The notes: generated from the letters alone by a model not told the origin. A stretch of DNA of 64,000 nt from Ensifer oleiphilus (GCF_013371465.1 NZ_JABWDU010000003.1:930001-994000), one strand, 5' to 3'; numbered from the stretch's first letter, positions 54,837 through 62,223 are shown. Made by a program: numbers and translations.

Positions 54837-56444
54837 GTGAGCGACGGCCTCCTGAAATCTTGGCTGTTCGGTATCGCGCTATGGCTTGCGGCGGTTCTTG
54901 CCTTTGCTCTCTATTCCGTCGAAGCGTCTCGGCAGCGCCTAAGCGATGAACTGATCGTCGCGGGGCGAACCTTGCACCGGCTGATATCCCAGCGCGCGGC
55001 ACAGCACGACGCCCATATGACCAGCCTGATCGCGCTTGCCGATAACACCGATCCGGCCCGGCTGAATGCCACCCGCCAGGTGATGGAGAGCGTTGCGCGG
55101 TTTTATCCGCGCATCGCCTGGCTCGCGCTTGTCTCGCTGGACGACAAAGCTGGCCTGGGCGCAACCGCGACAACCCGAAGCAACGATGCGCTTGTCCCGA
55201 TGATCGAAGTCCCCGCCGACGGGGGCGAAGACCTCTCGCCGCTGCGCGACGCCATCAAAGGGCAGCAACGCGGCAAGGTCGAGGCCTATGCCGGCCGGAA
55301 CGGACGGTATCTCCTCGCCAAAAGGGCGCAAGCGCCGTCGGACGCCGCGCTTGTGCTTTCAATCGATGCCCGCCACTTGCTTGAGCCGGAGGAGCGGCCG
55401 CTTTGGGCCCATATGCGATTGACGCTCCACAGCCATCTCCTGGTCGATCTGCCGGCCGAGGAGACGGCGAGTGCCACCGCGTCCTTCGTCGCCCCTTCCC
55501 ATTTCGAATCGACCATCGACAGTGGCAGCCAAAAGATCTCGCTGTCGCTCGACCGCCCGATGTCGACCGAAGCATTGTTGCCGATGCGCCAGCTGATCGG
55601 CTTCGCCGCCATGGCCGGACTGGCGTCCTTTGCGCTGATGTTCGCGCTACGCCAGCGGACTGCCGCCCAGAAATCCCTAAAGTCGACGCAGGAGGCTGAA
55701 GCCCGGGCGCTGCTGCAGGAGCGTCAGGCGCTTCTCGCACATGCCTCGCGCGTCAACGCCATGGGGGAGCTGGCATCAGGCATCGCGCATGAACTGACGC
55801 AGCCCCTGACGGCGATGCTGAGCCGCAGCCAGGCAGCCCTCAGACTGGCCGGCACCGACAGGCCCGATATCGGGCTGATCTCCGAGGCGCTGGAAGTCAA
55901 TGTCCGCGAGGCGAAACGGGCGGGCGAGATGCTGAGGCGGATGCGCGATTATGCTTCCAATCGGGCGCCGGAACCCGTCACAAGCGCAATAAACGGCATC
56001 GTTGCCGAAATTGCAGCGCTGACAGGCGCCGACCTCGAGCGGCGCGGCATCCAGTTGAAGCTCGACCTGACGAAGGAAGCGCCTGAGGCCGACGTCGACC
56101 CGATCGAGCTGGAGCAGGTGCTGCACAATCTGATCCGTAACGCCGCCGACGCGCTGGAAGGCGCGCAGACCGTCGGGCCGCAGATCGAGATCGAGACGGG
56201 TGCCGTCGGCGGCGAAGCAAAGATCGTCGTTCGCGACAATGGACCGGGGATTGCCGCAAGCGCCTTTCCCAAGCTGTTCCATCCCTTTTTTACGACCAAG
56301 GCCGACGGCATGGGTCTGGGGCTCTCGCTGTGTGAGACGCTGATCCAGCGCGTCGACGGCGGAATAGACGCCGAAAACGCACCCGGTGGCGGGGCTTGTT
56401 TTACCATTACGCTGCCGCGTACGCACAAGCAGGAGAGGCCGTGA
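54837..56444 (+). CDS. Sensor histidine kinase with periplasmic domain
   Basis: A 535-residue membrane kinase. First membrane helix about residues 6-25, a periplasmic sensor of roughly 230 residues, second helix about 259-277. The H box ASGIAHELTQPLTAML puts the phospho-His near residue 312, and N (NLIRNAADAL), G1 (DNGPGIA) and G2 (GMGLGLSL) boxes are intact. This HELxQPL form is shared with DctB and FixL. The GTG at 54837 has no strong ribosome site, so the start is provisional. It overlaps the regulator gene by four bases. Confidence 0.88.
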   Translation: MSDGLLKSWLFGIALWLAAVLAFALYSVEASRQRLSDELIVAGRTLHRLISQRAAQHDAHMTSLIALADNTDPARLNATRQVMESVARFYPRIAWLALVSLDDKAGLGATATTRSNDALVPMIEVPADGGEDLSPLRDAIKGQQRGKVEAYAGRNGRYLLAKRAQAPSDAALVLSIDARHLLEPEERPLWAHMRLTLHSHLLVDLPAEETASATASFVAPSHFESTIDSGSQKISLSLDRPMSTEALLPMRQLIGFAAMAGLASFALMFALRQRTAAQKSLKSTQEAEARALLQERQALLAHASRVNAMGELASGIAHELTQPLTAMLSRSQAALRLAGTDRPDIGLISEALEVNVREAKRAGEMLRRMRDYASNRAPEPVTSAINGIVAEIAALTGADLERRGIQLKLDLTKEAPEADVDPIELEQVLHNLIRNAADALEGAQTVGPQIEIETGAVGGEAKIVVRDNGPGIAASAFPKLFHPFFTTKADGMGLGLSLCETLIQRVDGGIDAENAPGGGACFTITLPRTHKQERP

Positions 56445-57040
56445 GCAAATTCCGGGTCTATCTGATCGACGATGATGAGGCCGTGCGCGCAGCGCTCGCC
56501 TTTCTGCTGAGCACCTACGGCATCACCGTCGAAACCTTCGGCGATCCCCAGGCTTTCCTGTCCCATATCGACGAGGAGAAACCGGGATGCCTGATCGTCG
56601 ACCTGCGTATGCCGCTCGTCTCCGGATTGCAGCTGCACGCAAAACTCGTCGAACGCGGCATTGACTGGCCGACGATCATGATCACAGGACACGGCGACGT
56701 CGCGGCCTGCCGGCGGGCCTTCAAGGCGGGCATCCAAGACTTCCTGACCAAGCCGGTTGACGGCGAGGTGCTGGTGGAGGCGCTGCAACAGGCATTCGCC
56801 AGTTTCGACGCGCGGCTCGAAAAGCGCGAGGCACGGCAGCAGCTTGCACGGCTGACCGAACGCGAGCGCGAAGTGCTCGACATGGTCGCTCTTGGCTGGG
56901 CGAGCAAGGAAATTGCAGAAGCGCTCAACATCTCAGCGAGAACCATCGATGCGCACCGGGCGAAGATCGCCGACAAGCTCGGCACCAGCTCGGTCGCCGA
57001 ATTCGTGCGGCTGACATTGGCGGATAAGGGTTCGGCATAG
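56441..57040 (+). CDS. FixJ/TodT-type response regulator
   Basis: A 199-residue regulator: receiver domain with LIDDDEAVR, phospho-Asp in VDLRMPLVSG (near residue 54), Thr in ITGHGD and Lys in FLTKPVDGE; then a LuxR-type helix-turn-helix (about 135-195, TEREREVLDMVALGWASKEIAE). The GTG start overlaps the kinase stop and has AGGAGA upstream. It forms a pair with the kinase. The inverted repeat at 57035-57056 over its stop is a possible binding site. Confidence 0.9.
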   Translation: MSKFRVYLIDDDEAVRAALAFLLSTYGITVETFGDPQAFLSHIDEEKPGCLIVDLRMPLVSGLQLHAKLVERGIDWPTIMITGHGDVAACRRAFKAGIQDFLTKPVDGEVLVEALQQAFASFDARLEKREARQQLARLTEREREVLDMVALGWASKEIAEALNISARTIDAHRAKIADKLGTSSVAEFVRLTLADKGSA

Positions 57041-57056
57041 GTGATCCTACCTATGC
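57035..57056. promoter_or_regulatory. Inverted repeat at the end of the response regulator gene
   Basis: GCATAGGT, six bases, ACCTATGC: perfect 8-base arms. It includes the stop codon and lies 102 bases upstream of the HbpS-like gene. It could be an operator for the FixJ-type regulator, or a weak attenuator. Confidence 0.45.
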
Positions 57057-57157
57057 GAGGTGGTGGCTCCGCGGATTCTGCTGGCGGCGTCGATTGGGTA
57101 GTTCTGGTTTCGGAAAAAGCGAACCGCTTCCTCCGGAACAAGGATAGGAACCACGCC

Positions 57158-57646
57158 ATGATCAAGACCCTTCTCGCAACGGCTTGCGCACTCGTCGTCG
57201 TCGGCGGCACCGCAAGGGCCGAGCTGCTCACCGAAAAGAACATCCCGTCGAGCCTTGCCGTCGAGATCGCCGTGAATGCCGTTCAGGCCTGCGCCGCCGA
57301 CAAGTTCAACGTGACGGCAGCGGTGGTCGATCGCGCCGGCGTGCTGCGCGCGCTCGTGCGCGCCGACAATGCGGGCCCTCATACGGTTGAAGCGGCGCGT
57401 GCCAAGGCGTTCACGTCCGCATCTTCGCGGACGCCGACCTCGAAAATGGCCGAGAACGTCGCCAAGAACCCGGCAGCCGCCGAGCTGGTCAACATCGAAG
57501 GCTTCCTGGTGCTCGCGGGCGGCGTCCCGATCAAGGCCGGCGACGTCACCATCGGCGCGATCGGCGTGGGTGGCGCTCCCGGCGGCAATCTCGATGAGGC
57601 CTGCGCTGCCGCTGCCATCGAAAAAGCTGCCGGGCAGCTGAAGTAA
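57158..57646 (+). CDS. Exported HbpS/GlcG-family heme-binding-like protein
   Basis: A 162-residue protein with a signal peptide (about residues 1-21, cleavage after GGTARA). The mature part is a GlcG/HbpS domain: AAVVDRAGVLRALVRADNAG, the SSRTPTSKMAENV helix, and GVPIKAGDVTIGAIGVGGAPGG. In Streptomyces HbpS binds heme and controls the SenS/SenR two-component system. Here the gene follows a kinase/regulator pair, so a similar sensory partnership in the periplasm is possible. The ATG was chosen by the signal peptide. Confidence 0.8.
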   Translation: MIKTLLATACALVVVGGTARAELLTEKNIPSSLAVEIAVNAVQACAADKFNVTAAVVDRAGVLRALVRADNAGPHTVEAARAKAFTSASSRTPTSKMAENVAKNPAAAELVNIEGFLVLAGGVPIKAGDVTIGAIGVGGAPGGNLDEACAAAAIEKAAGQLK

Positions 57647-57660
57647 TCTGGAACCACCGG

Positions 57661-57720
57661 TGGCCGGCTCTCCCGGCCAAGATCGTCGCGATCCCCCAGG
57701 ACGGTTGCACCGCCCTGGGG
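57661..57720 (+). terminator. Two tandem hairpins after the HbpS-like gene
   Basis: TGGCCGG/CCGGCCA (57661-57679) is followed by CCCCAGG/CCTGGGG (57694-57720), which also has an inner CGG/CCG pair around the loop TTGCA. They begin 15 bases after the stop. No T tract, so the termination call is inferred. Confidence 0.5.
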
Positions 57721-57855
57721 CGGAAGCGTGTCGGCTATGACGGGTGGCCCGGCACCGACCAATGGCGCTGAGGCGACCTACGACAACCAAGATGCTCTGG
57801 ATCGGAACGGTGCCGCCGAGTGCGCACAGGTTTGCCGACAGACCGGGACAGTAAC

Positions 57856-57875
57856 ATGTTGCCGACGAGCAACAT
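57856..57875. promoter_or_regulatory. Dyad ATGTTGC/GCAACAT
   Basis: Perfect 7-base arms around a 6-base centre (CGACGA), about 100 bases upstream of the small ORF at 57976. Either an operator or a short RNA hairpin. Confidence 0.35.
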
Positions 57876-57975
57876 ATCCCTGACGATATAATTGCAATTC
57901 GAAATTGCGCCTTGCCGTTCCGGCAATCCCATGAGACGTTACATTGTCTGCAACACACACTGAAGGAGGCGTGAG

Positions 57976-58080
57976 ATGACATATACTCTCTTTAATATGC
58001 GCACTTCTGGTGGAGCCGTTGCTGTACTCGGGATGCACCGTGCATCCTGCTTTGCCCCGTCGGGTTCACAAAGCGCCTGA
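57976..58080 (+). CDS. 34-residue small protein
   Basis: A short frame opening MTYTLFNMRTSGGAVAVLGM and ending GSQSA, with GGAGG five bases before the ATG, the strongest ribosome site in the region. The peptide is mildly hydrophobic in its middle and has one Cys. No family recognised. It lies 129 bases upstream of a DUF1127 gene on the same strand, and pairs of tiny genes of this sort occur in Rhizobiaceae. Translation is inferred from the ribosome site. Confidence 0.45.
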   Translation: MTYTLFNMRTSGGAVAVLGMHRASCFAPSGSQSA

Positions 58081-58209
58081 ACGCTGGCCTTCAACGGCCC
58101 GGCATTTCCCAACTGACCTAACGTTACCGGCCCATGACGCGACGAATCGCGTCCAAGCCCAAATCAACTTTTAGAGGACCCGATCGCGTCGCAGCGTCGG
58201 GATAAACAC

Positions 58210-58470
58210 ATGCGTGAGACATCTTTGCCTGTTGCCGGCACTCTGCCGGCAGCCCTCGACGACCTGTGCCGTACGTTCGGCATCTGGAAAACAGCGACCG
58301 GCCTCGTTCGGGCGGCCTGGCGGCATCACCGGCTGGTCAACCAGGCGACCGGCCTCTCCAACCGGATGCGCCGCGATATCGGGCTTCCCGAAATCGACGA
58401 ACCGCCCGACGACCCCTGGATCGCTGCCTGGGCATCGCCGCGGTGGGCTCCGGCCGTCCGTATTAACTGA
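58210..58470 (+). CDS. DUF1127-like small protein
   Basis: An 86-residue basic protein. The C-terminal half has the pattern HHRLVNQATGLSNRMRRDIGLPE, matching the arginine-rich DUF1127 motif (RDIGL). In Agrobacterium and Rhodobacter, DUF1127 proteins affect RNA turnover, phosphate and carbon metabolism. This one is longer than the usual 45-70 residues. A strong hairpin follows its stop. Confidence 0.65.
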   Translation: MRETSLPVAGTLPAALDDLCRTFGIWKTATGLVRAAWRHHRLVNQATGLSNRMRRDIGLPEIDEPPDDPWIAAWASPRWAPAVRIN

Positions 58471-58476
58471 CGTGGT

Positions 58477-58516
58477 GCATCAACCGTCAAACCCGTCAGG
58501 GTGAGACGGTTGATGC
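58477..58516. terminator. Long hairpin between DUF1127 gene and APH gene
   Basis: GCATCAACCGTC (58477-58488) and GACGGTTGATGC (58505-58516) are perfect 12-base arms, and an inner ACCC/GGGT stem encloses the loop GTCA. It lies between convergent genes and can serve both strands. No T tract, but the stem is very strong. Confidence 0.65.
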
Positions 58517-58631
58517 CGCTCATGCAACACGGGCGCGACCCCAGTCGCCCGTGACCTGCCCTTGCTAAAAGGGCCGCAACCGCGTGCCGAGCACCAGGTA
58601 CCACGCAGCGGGCTCGCACCTGCGGTCCAAA

Positions 58632-59435
58632 TCAGCCCCATGTCAGGGGATCGAGACGCAGATAGAAATCCAGACGCGCGCGATCGGGTGCGGCAATGCC
58701 GAGCGTCTCGAAGAGGATTGCGCGCGCCCGCTGCTCCTGAGCCGGCCCCGCCCAGATTTCGCGGGCGTTGGCGGTCATCAGCGCCAGGTCTGAGTAGCGG
58801 TCCGCCGTTCCCAGACGCCCGAGATCGATCATGCCGGTGCAGCGGAGGGTTTGGGGGTCGATCATGAAGTTCGGCATGCAAGGGTCGCCGTGGCAGACCA
58901 CGCGGTCCCTTGCCTCCTGCTCGAGGCGAACTGCAAGTTCCCGCTCCACCCGTGCCAACAAGTCTATCGCGGGCGTCTCCCGGTCATCATCCGAAAGGAA
59001 ATCACGATTGACGGCATTGCGCCCGACCACGTCTGCCGCGCGCGCGAACATCGTCGCCAGGCCACGGTCAAAGGGGCATTGGTCGGCATCCAGCGCATGG
59101 AGGAAACCGAGCTGCTGCGCCATGGACGGCCAGGCATGGAGCAGGTCGGAAGCCGGAAGATCCACCGCGGGAACACCTTCGATTGCCGACATGATCAGGC
59201 ACGCACCGTCCTCCATTATTTGCCAATCGATCACTTCGGGGACCAGAATGCCGTTGCCGTGCAACCACAGGAGCCGGTCGCGTTCCCCGGAAAGCTCTTC
59301 GGAGCGAGCAGCCGTTGCGACCTTGGCATAGGCGCGGCCGTCGCCGCGCCGGTAGACGAAATCTCCGGACTCACCGGCCACGACAGGCATCCATTCGAAG
59401 GGCAAACGCCCGAGCAATTCCTGTGTCCAACTCAC
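58632..59435 (-). CDS. APH(3')-family aminoglycoside phosphotransferase-like protein
   Basis: A 267-residue kinase-fold protein of APH(3') length. The catalytic loop reads VCHGDPCMPNFM, and GMIDLGRLGTADRYSDLAL is the metal-binding DxG-like motif and following helix of APH(3') enzymes. The N-terminal lobe holds SEELSGERDRLLWLHGNGI. Such enzymes transfer phosphate from ATP to the 3'-OH of kanamycin-type drugs in the cytoplasm. Whether it confers resistance is unknown. GTG at 59435 has GGGAG upstream; the frame stays open much further but over the VOC gene. It is not next to any mobile element. Confidence 0.8.
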   Translation of the reverse strand: MSWTQELLGRLPFEWMPVVAGESGDFVYRRGDGRAYAKVATAARSEELSGERDRLLWLHGNGILVPEVIDWQIMEDGACLIMSAIEGVPAVDLPASDLLHAWPSMAQQLGFLHALDADQCPFDRGLATMFARAADVVGRNAVNRDFLSDDDRETPAIDLLARVERELAVRLEQEARDRVVCHGDPCMPNFMIDPQTLRCTGMIDLGRLGTADRYSDLALMTANAREIWAGPAQEQRARAILFETLGIAAPDRARLDFYLRLDPLTWG

Positions 59436-59576
59436 GGCGGCGGCTCCCACTGTCTTGAAACGGCTTGTGTTAGTTGGGCGCCGCCAGCAAAGATTGCAAC
59501 CATGGACTGACCGACGCTGCTCGACAGATGAATGTCGGCGGCGCGGCAAGGCTCCAACACAGGACAAGGGGCAGAA

Positions 59577-59981
59577 ATGAACCAGGCGCTCGCACTCATC
59601 GCTCTTGTCGTCCGTGACTACGACGAAGCGATCAATTTCTATGTGAACACGCTGAATTTCGTACTGGTCGAGGATAGCTATCAGCCGGAGCAGGACAAGC
59701 GCTGGGTCGTCGTCAAGCCTGCAGGCGACGGCAATACCTCGTTGCTTCTTGCGCGCGCTTCCAATGCCCATCAGCAGGACTATGTCGGCGACCAGGCGGG
59801 AGGCCGGGTCTTTCTCTTCCTGCGCACCGACGACTTCTGGCGCGACTACAAGGCTTTGGCGGCGCGAGGCGTCGAATTCGTGAGGGAACCCAAGGAAGCA
59901 CCTTACGGGACTGTCGCGGTCTTCAAGGACCTCTACGGCAATCTCTGGGATCTTGTTCAGTTTACGGATGGCAGGGCCTGA
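59577..59981 (+). CDS. VOC-family (glyoxalase/bleomycin resistance-like) protein
   Basis: A 134-residue vicinal oxygen chelate protein with two paired beta-alpha-beta-beta-beta units. LVVRDYDEAINFYVNTLNF starts the first and FLFLRTDDFWRDYKALAARGVEF the second; GTVAVFKDLYGNLWDLVQF ends it with the Glu/Trp region of the metal site. The substrate is unknown; some members bind small hydrophobic molecules or metals. It is divergent from the APH gene. Confidence 0.8.
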   Translation: MNQALALIALVVRDYDEAINFYVNTLNFVLVEDSYQPEQDKRWVVVKPAGDGNTSLLLARASNAHQQDYVGDQAGGRVFLFLRTDDFWRDYKALAARGVEFVREPKEAPYGTVAVFKDLYGNLWDLVQFTDGRA

Positions 59982-60109
59982 GCGGCAGCCGAAGACAAGA
60001 CGCCGCAACAGGATGTGACGTTCGTGCCTGTCGATCCCGCGATCGTGGCGAACGTTGAAGTGTCCGAGTTCAGACCGCCGCTTTCCCATGATTGGGGATT
60101 GACTTAATC

Positions 60110-60152
60110 ATAGCTCGCCAGTTATGGATTAAACCCATAGCCAGCGAGTTAT
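60110..60152. promoter_or_regulatory. Candidate ArsR operator, long imperfect dyad
   Basis: ATAGCTCGCCAGTTATGG (60110-60127) faces CCATAGCCAGCGAGTTAT (60135-60152); 14 of 18 positions are complementary. It ends nine bases before the arsR start, the usual place for an ArsR-type operator. Confidence 0.6.
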
Positions 60153-60161
60153 TGAATTGCC

Positions 60162-60485
60162 ATGCCGCTACCGCACGAAATCCTGTTCAAGACCCTTGCC
60201 GATCCAACGCGGCGGGCCATTTTCGAACGACTCTGCCGCGAAGGCGACCAGACCGTCGGGGCGCTGACGGCGCATGCGGGGATTTCGCAGCCGGCCGTTT
60301 CCAAACATCTGGGCGTCCTGAAGCGTGCCGGCCTGGTCAAGGATCGGCACGAGGGCCGGCTGACGCATTACCGCGCTGAACTCGGCGCGCTTGACCCGCT
60401 CGTCGGCTGGGCAAAAGAGATGACCGGATTCTGGCAGAACCGTTTTGACGACCTTGAAGACCTGCTCAAAAGGATGGATCAATGA
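60162..60485 (+). CDS. ArsR-family regulator
   Basis: A 107-residue ArsR/SmtB-type repressor with winged helix at about residues 5-80 (LADPTRRAIFERLCR, ISQPAVSKHLGVLKRAGLV). It has one cysteine but not the CxC metal site, so it is probably metal-independent, like others paired with AHSA1 proteins. Its stop overlaps the next gene by four bases. It is likely autoregulated through the dyad at 60110-60152. Confidence 0.88.
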   Translation: MPLPHEILFKTLADPTRRAIFERLCREGDQTVGALTAHAGISQPAVSKHLGVLKRAGLVKDRHEGRLTHYRAELGALDPLVGWAKEMTGFWQNRFDDLEDLLKRMDQ

Positions 60486-60892
60486 TCGAAACTGCAACCG
60501 AAACGCTCACCGTCGTCGTCGAACGGGAGGTGCCCTATCCGGCGGAGAAGATCTGGCGCGCGCTGACCCAGCCGCACCTGATCGAGGAATGGCTGATGAA
60601 GAACAACTTCAGGCCAGACCAGGGACACCGTTTCAATCTCACGGCCGACTGGGGCTCGGTCGACTGCCAGGTGCAGGCGGTCGAAGCCAACAAGTCGCTG
60701 TCCTACACCTGGGACACCAAGGACCTGAAGAGCGTCGTCACCTGGACGCTGACACCGACGGGTGCCGGCACCCACCTGCGCATGGAGCAATCCGGCTTCC
60801 GGCCGGACCAGCAGCCCTACTATCACGGTGCGCAGGCTGGATGGCCAAGGTACCTTTCCGCCCTCGAGCAAGTCTTGGAGCGGTTGGACTGA
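60482..60892 (+). CDS. AHSA1/SRPBCC-domain protein
   Basis: A 136-residue START-like protein of the activator-of-Hsp90-ATPase-1 family. VEREVPYPAEKIWRALTQP, then GHRFNLTADWG and SYTWDTKDLKSVVTWTLTP, are the family pattern. It forms a hydrophobic pocket and binds unknown small molecules. Coupled by an ATGA overlap to arsR, an arrangement found widely in proteobacteria. Confidence 0.85.
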   Translation: MIETATETLTVVVEREVPYPAEKIWRALTQPHLIEEWLMKNNFRPDQGHRFNLTADWGSVDCQVQAVEANKSLSYTWDTKDLKSVVTWTLTPTGAGTHLRMEQSGFRPDQQPYYHGAQAGWPRYLSALEQVLERLD

Positions 60893-60933
60893 TGATCTGT
60901 CCCGCACGGCGGGTTCGTGCCGTGCGGATCATC
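60891..60933 (+). terminator. Hairpin after arsR-AHSA1 operon
   Basis: GATGATC and CCGCACGGC pair with GCCGTGCGG and GATCATC, with a small bulge and an 8-base loop. It overlaps the AHSA1 stop codon. No T tract. Confidence 0.5.
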
Positions 60934-60968
60934 CGATCCGTTCCGGCAGGTAATTGAAGGACATGGCA

Positions 60969-61178
60969 ATGAACTGGAACAATTGCATTCGACAGGTCCA
61001 CCGCTGGACGTCTTTTGTGTTTGCGGTGGTGGTCTGCGCCATCTTCGCCACCCTGGGAATGGGGAAGCAACCGGCCGAGTGGGTCTATTTCCTGCCGCTG
61101 TTTCCGCTTGCGGTCCTGCTGGCCACCGGCCTCTACATGTTCGTGCTGCCCTATCTCGGCGGACGGCGCACGGTCTGA
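60969..61178 (+). CDS. Small two-helix membrane protein
   Basis: A 69-residue protein with two hydrophobic segments (about residues 14-32 and 41-62) separated by GMGKQPAEW, and a basic end GGRRTV. The opening NCIRQVHRWTS resembles PepSY-type membrane anchors. Function unknown. AAGGA lies seven bases before ATG 60969; an earlier ATG at 60963 is too close. It follows the AHSA1 gene by 76 bases and may belong to the same unit. Confidence 0.6.
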   Translation: MNWNNCIRQVHRWTSFVFAVVVCAIFATLGMGKQPAEWVYFLPLFPLAVLLATGLYMFVLPYLGGRRTV

Positions 61179-61192
61179 TAGGAGCGCGCGGC

Positions 61193-61690
61193 ATGGCCGG
61201 TAAGACAACCATAAAGCCCACAACGCCATCGGAGAAGCCGACCGTCAGGAAAGCCAAAACGGACAGTGCGGCTCCGGTCGCGTCCGGCGAAGTCCCACTG
61301 CTGTCCGGCGGCAATCCGCAGATCGCCAAGGGCTATGGCGACGCCCTTGTCCAGGCTTACATCGCAGCGATGCCGGGCTGGAAGAGCGATGTCGGACGGC
61401 GCCTCGACACGCTGATCGAACGCGCCGTTCCCGACGTCTGCAAGGCTGTGAAATGGAACTCTCCCCTCTATGGTCTTGAGGGCGAGGGCTTTTTCCTCGG
61501 CATCCATGTCTTCACCAAGTACATCAAGGTGGCGTTCTTCCGCGGCGCGTCACTCGATCCGGTCCCGCCCGGCCAGTCGAAGCAGAAGGACGTGCGCTAT
61601 CTCGACATTCGCGAGAACGACGACCTCGATGAAGAACAATTCGCCGACTGGGTAGGGCAAGCCAGCCAATTGTCCGGCGAGCGCATGTGA
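61193..61690 (+). CDS. DUF1801 protein with basic N-terminal tail
   Basis: A 165-residue protein. The C-terminal 120 residues match DUF1801 (ICPDVCKAVKWNSPLYG-type core, here VPDVCKAVKWNSPLYGLEG, then FLGIHVFTKYIKVAFFRG). The first 35 residues are Lys/Pro/Thr-rich and resemble a disordered or nucleic-acid-binding tail. TAGGAG is eight bases before ATG. The gene lies 14 bases after the small membrane protein. Function unknown; often found near ArsR/AHSA1 genes. Confidence 0.75.
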   Translation: MAGKTTIKPTTPSEKPTVRKAKTDSAAPVASGEVPLLSGGNPQIAKGYGDALVQAYIAAMPGWKSDVGRRLDTLIERAVPDVCKAVKWNSPLYGLEGEGFFLGIHVFTKYIKVAFFRGASLDPVPPGQSKQKDVRYLDIRENDDLDEEQFADWVGQASQLSGERM

Positions 61691-61789
61691 CAATCGGCCG
61701 GCGGCGCAACCGGACGCGGATGCACGGGAGCGCCGGTCGTGTGCCAATGCCGCCGCGCGCGCCTGCATGCTCAGGCAAAGCCCGGCAGC

Positions 61790-61805
61790 GTTAACGCGCC
61801 ATTAA
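61790..61805. promoter_or_regulatory. CtrA box upstream of small gene
   Basis: GTTAACGCGCCATTAA; on the minus strand this reads as an exact TTAA-N7-TTAAC. It lies about 118 bases upstream of the 69-residue gene at 61924. Confidence 0.6.
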
Positions 61806-61875
61806 GCATAGCGAGAATGCAGCCGTCCGACAGGCTTGGGAACGCGCGGGGCTTCACCTAAGTACACGCTCCTCA

Positions 61876-61913
61876 CCCGATGCTGGGTGATTTGCCCGAT
61901 GCCGGGTGATTTG
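61876..61913. repeat. Perfectly adjacent 19-base tandem duplication
   Basis: CCCGATGCTGGGTGATTTG and CCCGATGCCGGGTGATTTG, differing by one base, sit side by side just upstream of the gene at 61924. The leader of that gene would include both units. Confidence 0.85.
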
Positions 61914-61923
61914 ATGGAGTGAC

Positions 61924-62133
61924 ATGATGTCAATGGAAAATGAGGCCGCCGCGCAAGCGCTGGCGCTCGATCGATCGGTCAGCGATGCCGAAATCAACAT
62001 CGCCATCTCCCATGCGCAAAACGCCATCGAGGCCGCGGGTGAAACCCAATCCCCGGGACTGCGCCGCGCGCAGCAGGTGAAAGATGCACTCGAAGGCGCG
62101 CTGCGGCTTCGCGGCCGCGGCGTCGGCCGGTGA
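61924..62133 (+). CDS. Small acidic-helical protein of unknown function
   Basis: A 69-residue protein, predicted fully helical and Ala-rich (AAAQALALDRSVSDAEINIAIS), ending in a basic RLRGRGVGR. GGAG lies just upstream of ATG codons at 61924 and 61927, either of which could start. No named family recognised. A CtrA box and a tandem duplication lie upstream, suggesting a regulated gene rather than a chance frame. Confidence 0.55.
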   Translation: MMSMENEAAAQALALDRSVSDAEINIAISHAQNAIEAAGETQSPGLRRAQQVKDALEGALRLRGRGVGR

Positions 62134-62223
62134 ACAATTGAAGCCAGCAGGCTAACGGCCGCCGCTCCGATCGAGATCACCGCGCAGGTTCCATAACTTT
62201 CGCACCGTCAAACAGGATCCACG

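Larger units (their letters stand above)
57647..57975. other. Region between HbpS-like gene and small ORF
   Basis: A 329-base stretch with two tandem hairpins at 57661-57720 and another dyad at 57856-57875. It is AT-richer from about 57840 on, where the promoter of the downstream small genes may lie. No longer coding frame is supported. Confidence 0.5.

Noticed and set aside
59436-60089. N-terminal extension of the APH-like gene
   Set aside because: It would run antisense through the VOC gene; a GTG with GGGAG at 59435 gives the normal family length.
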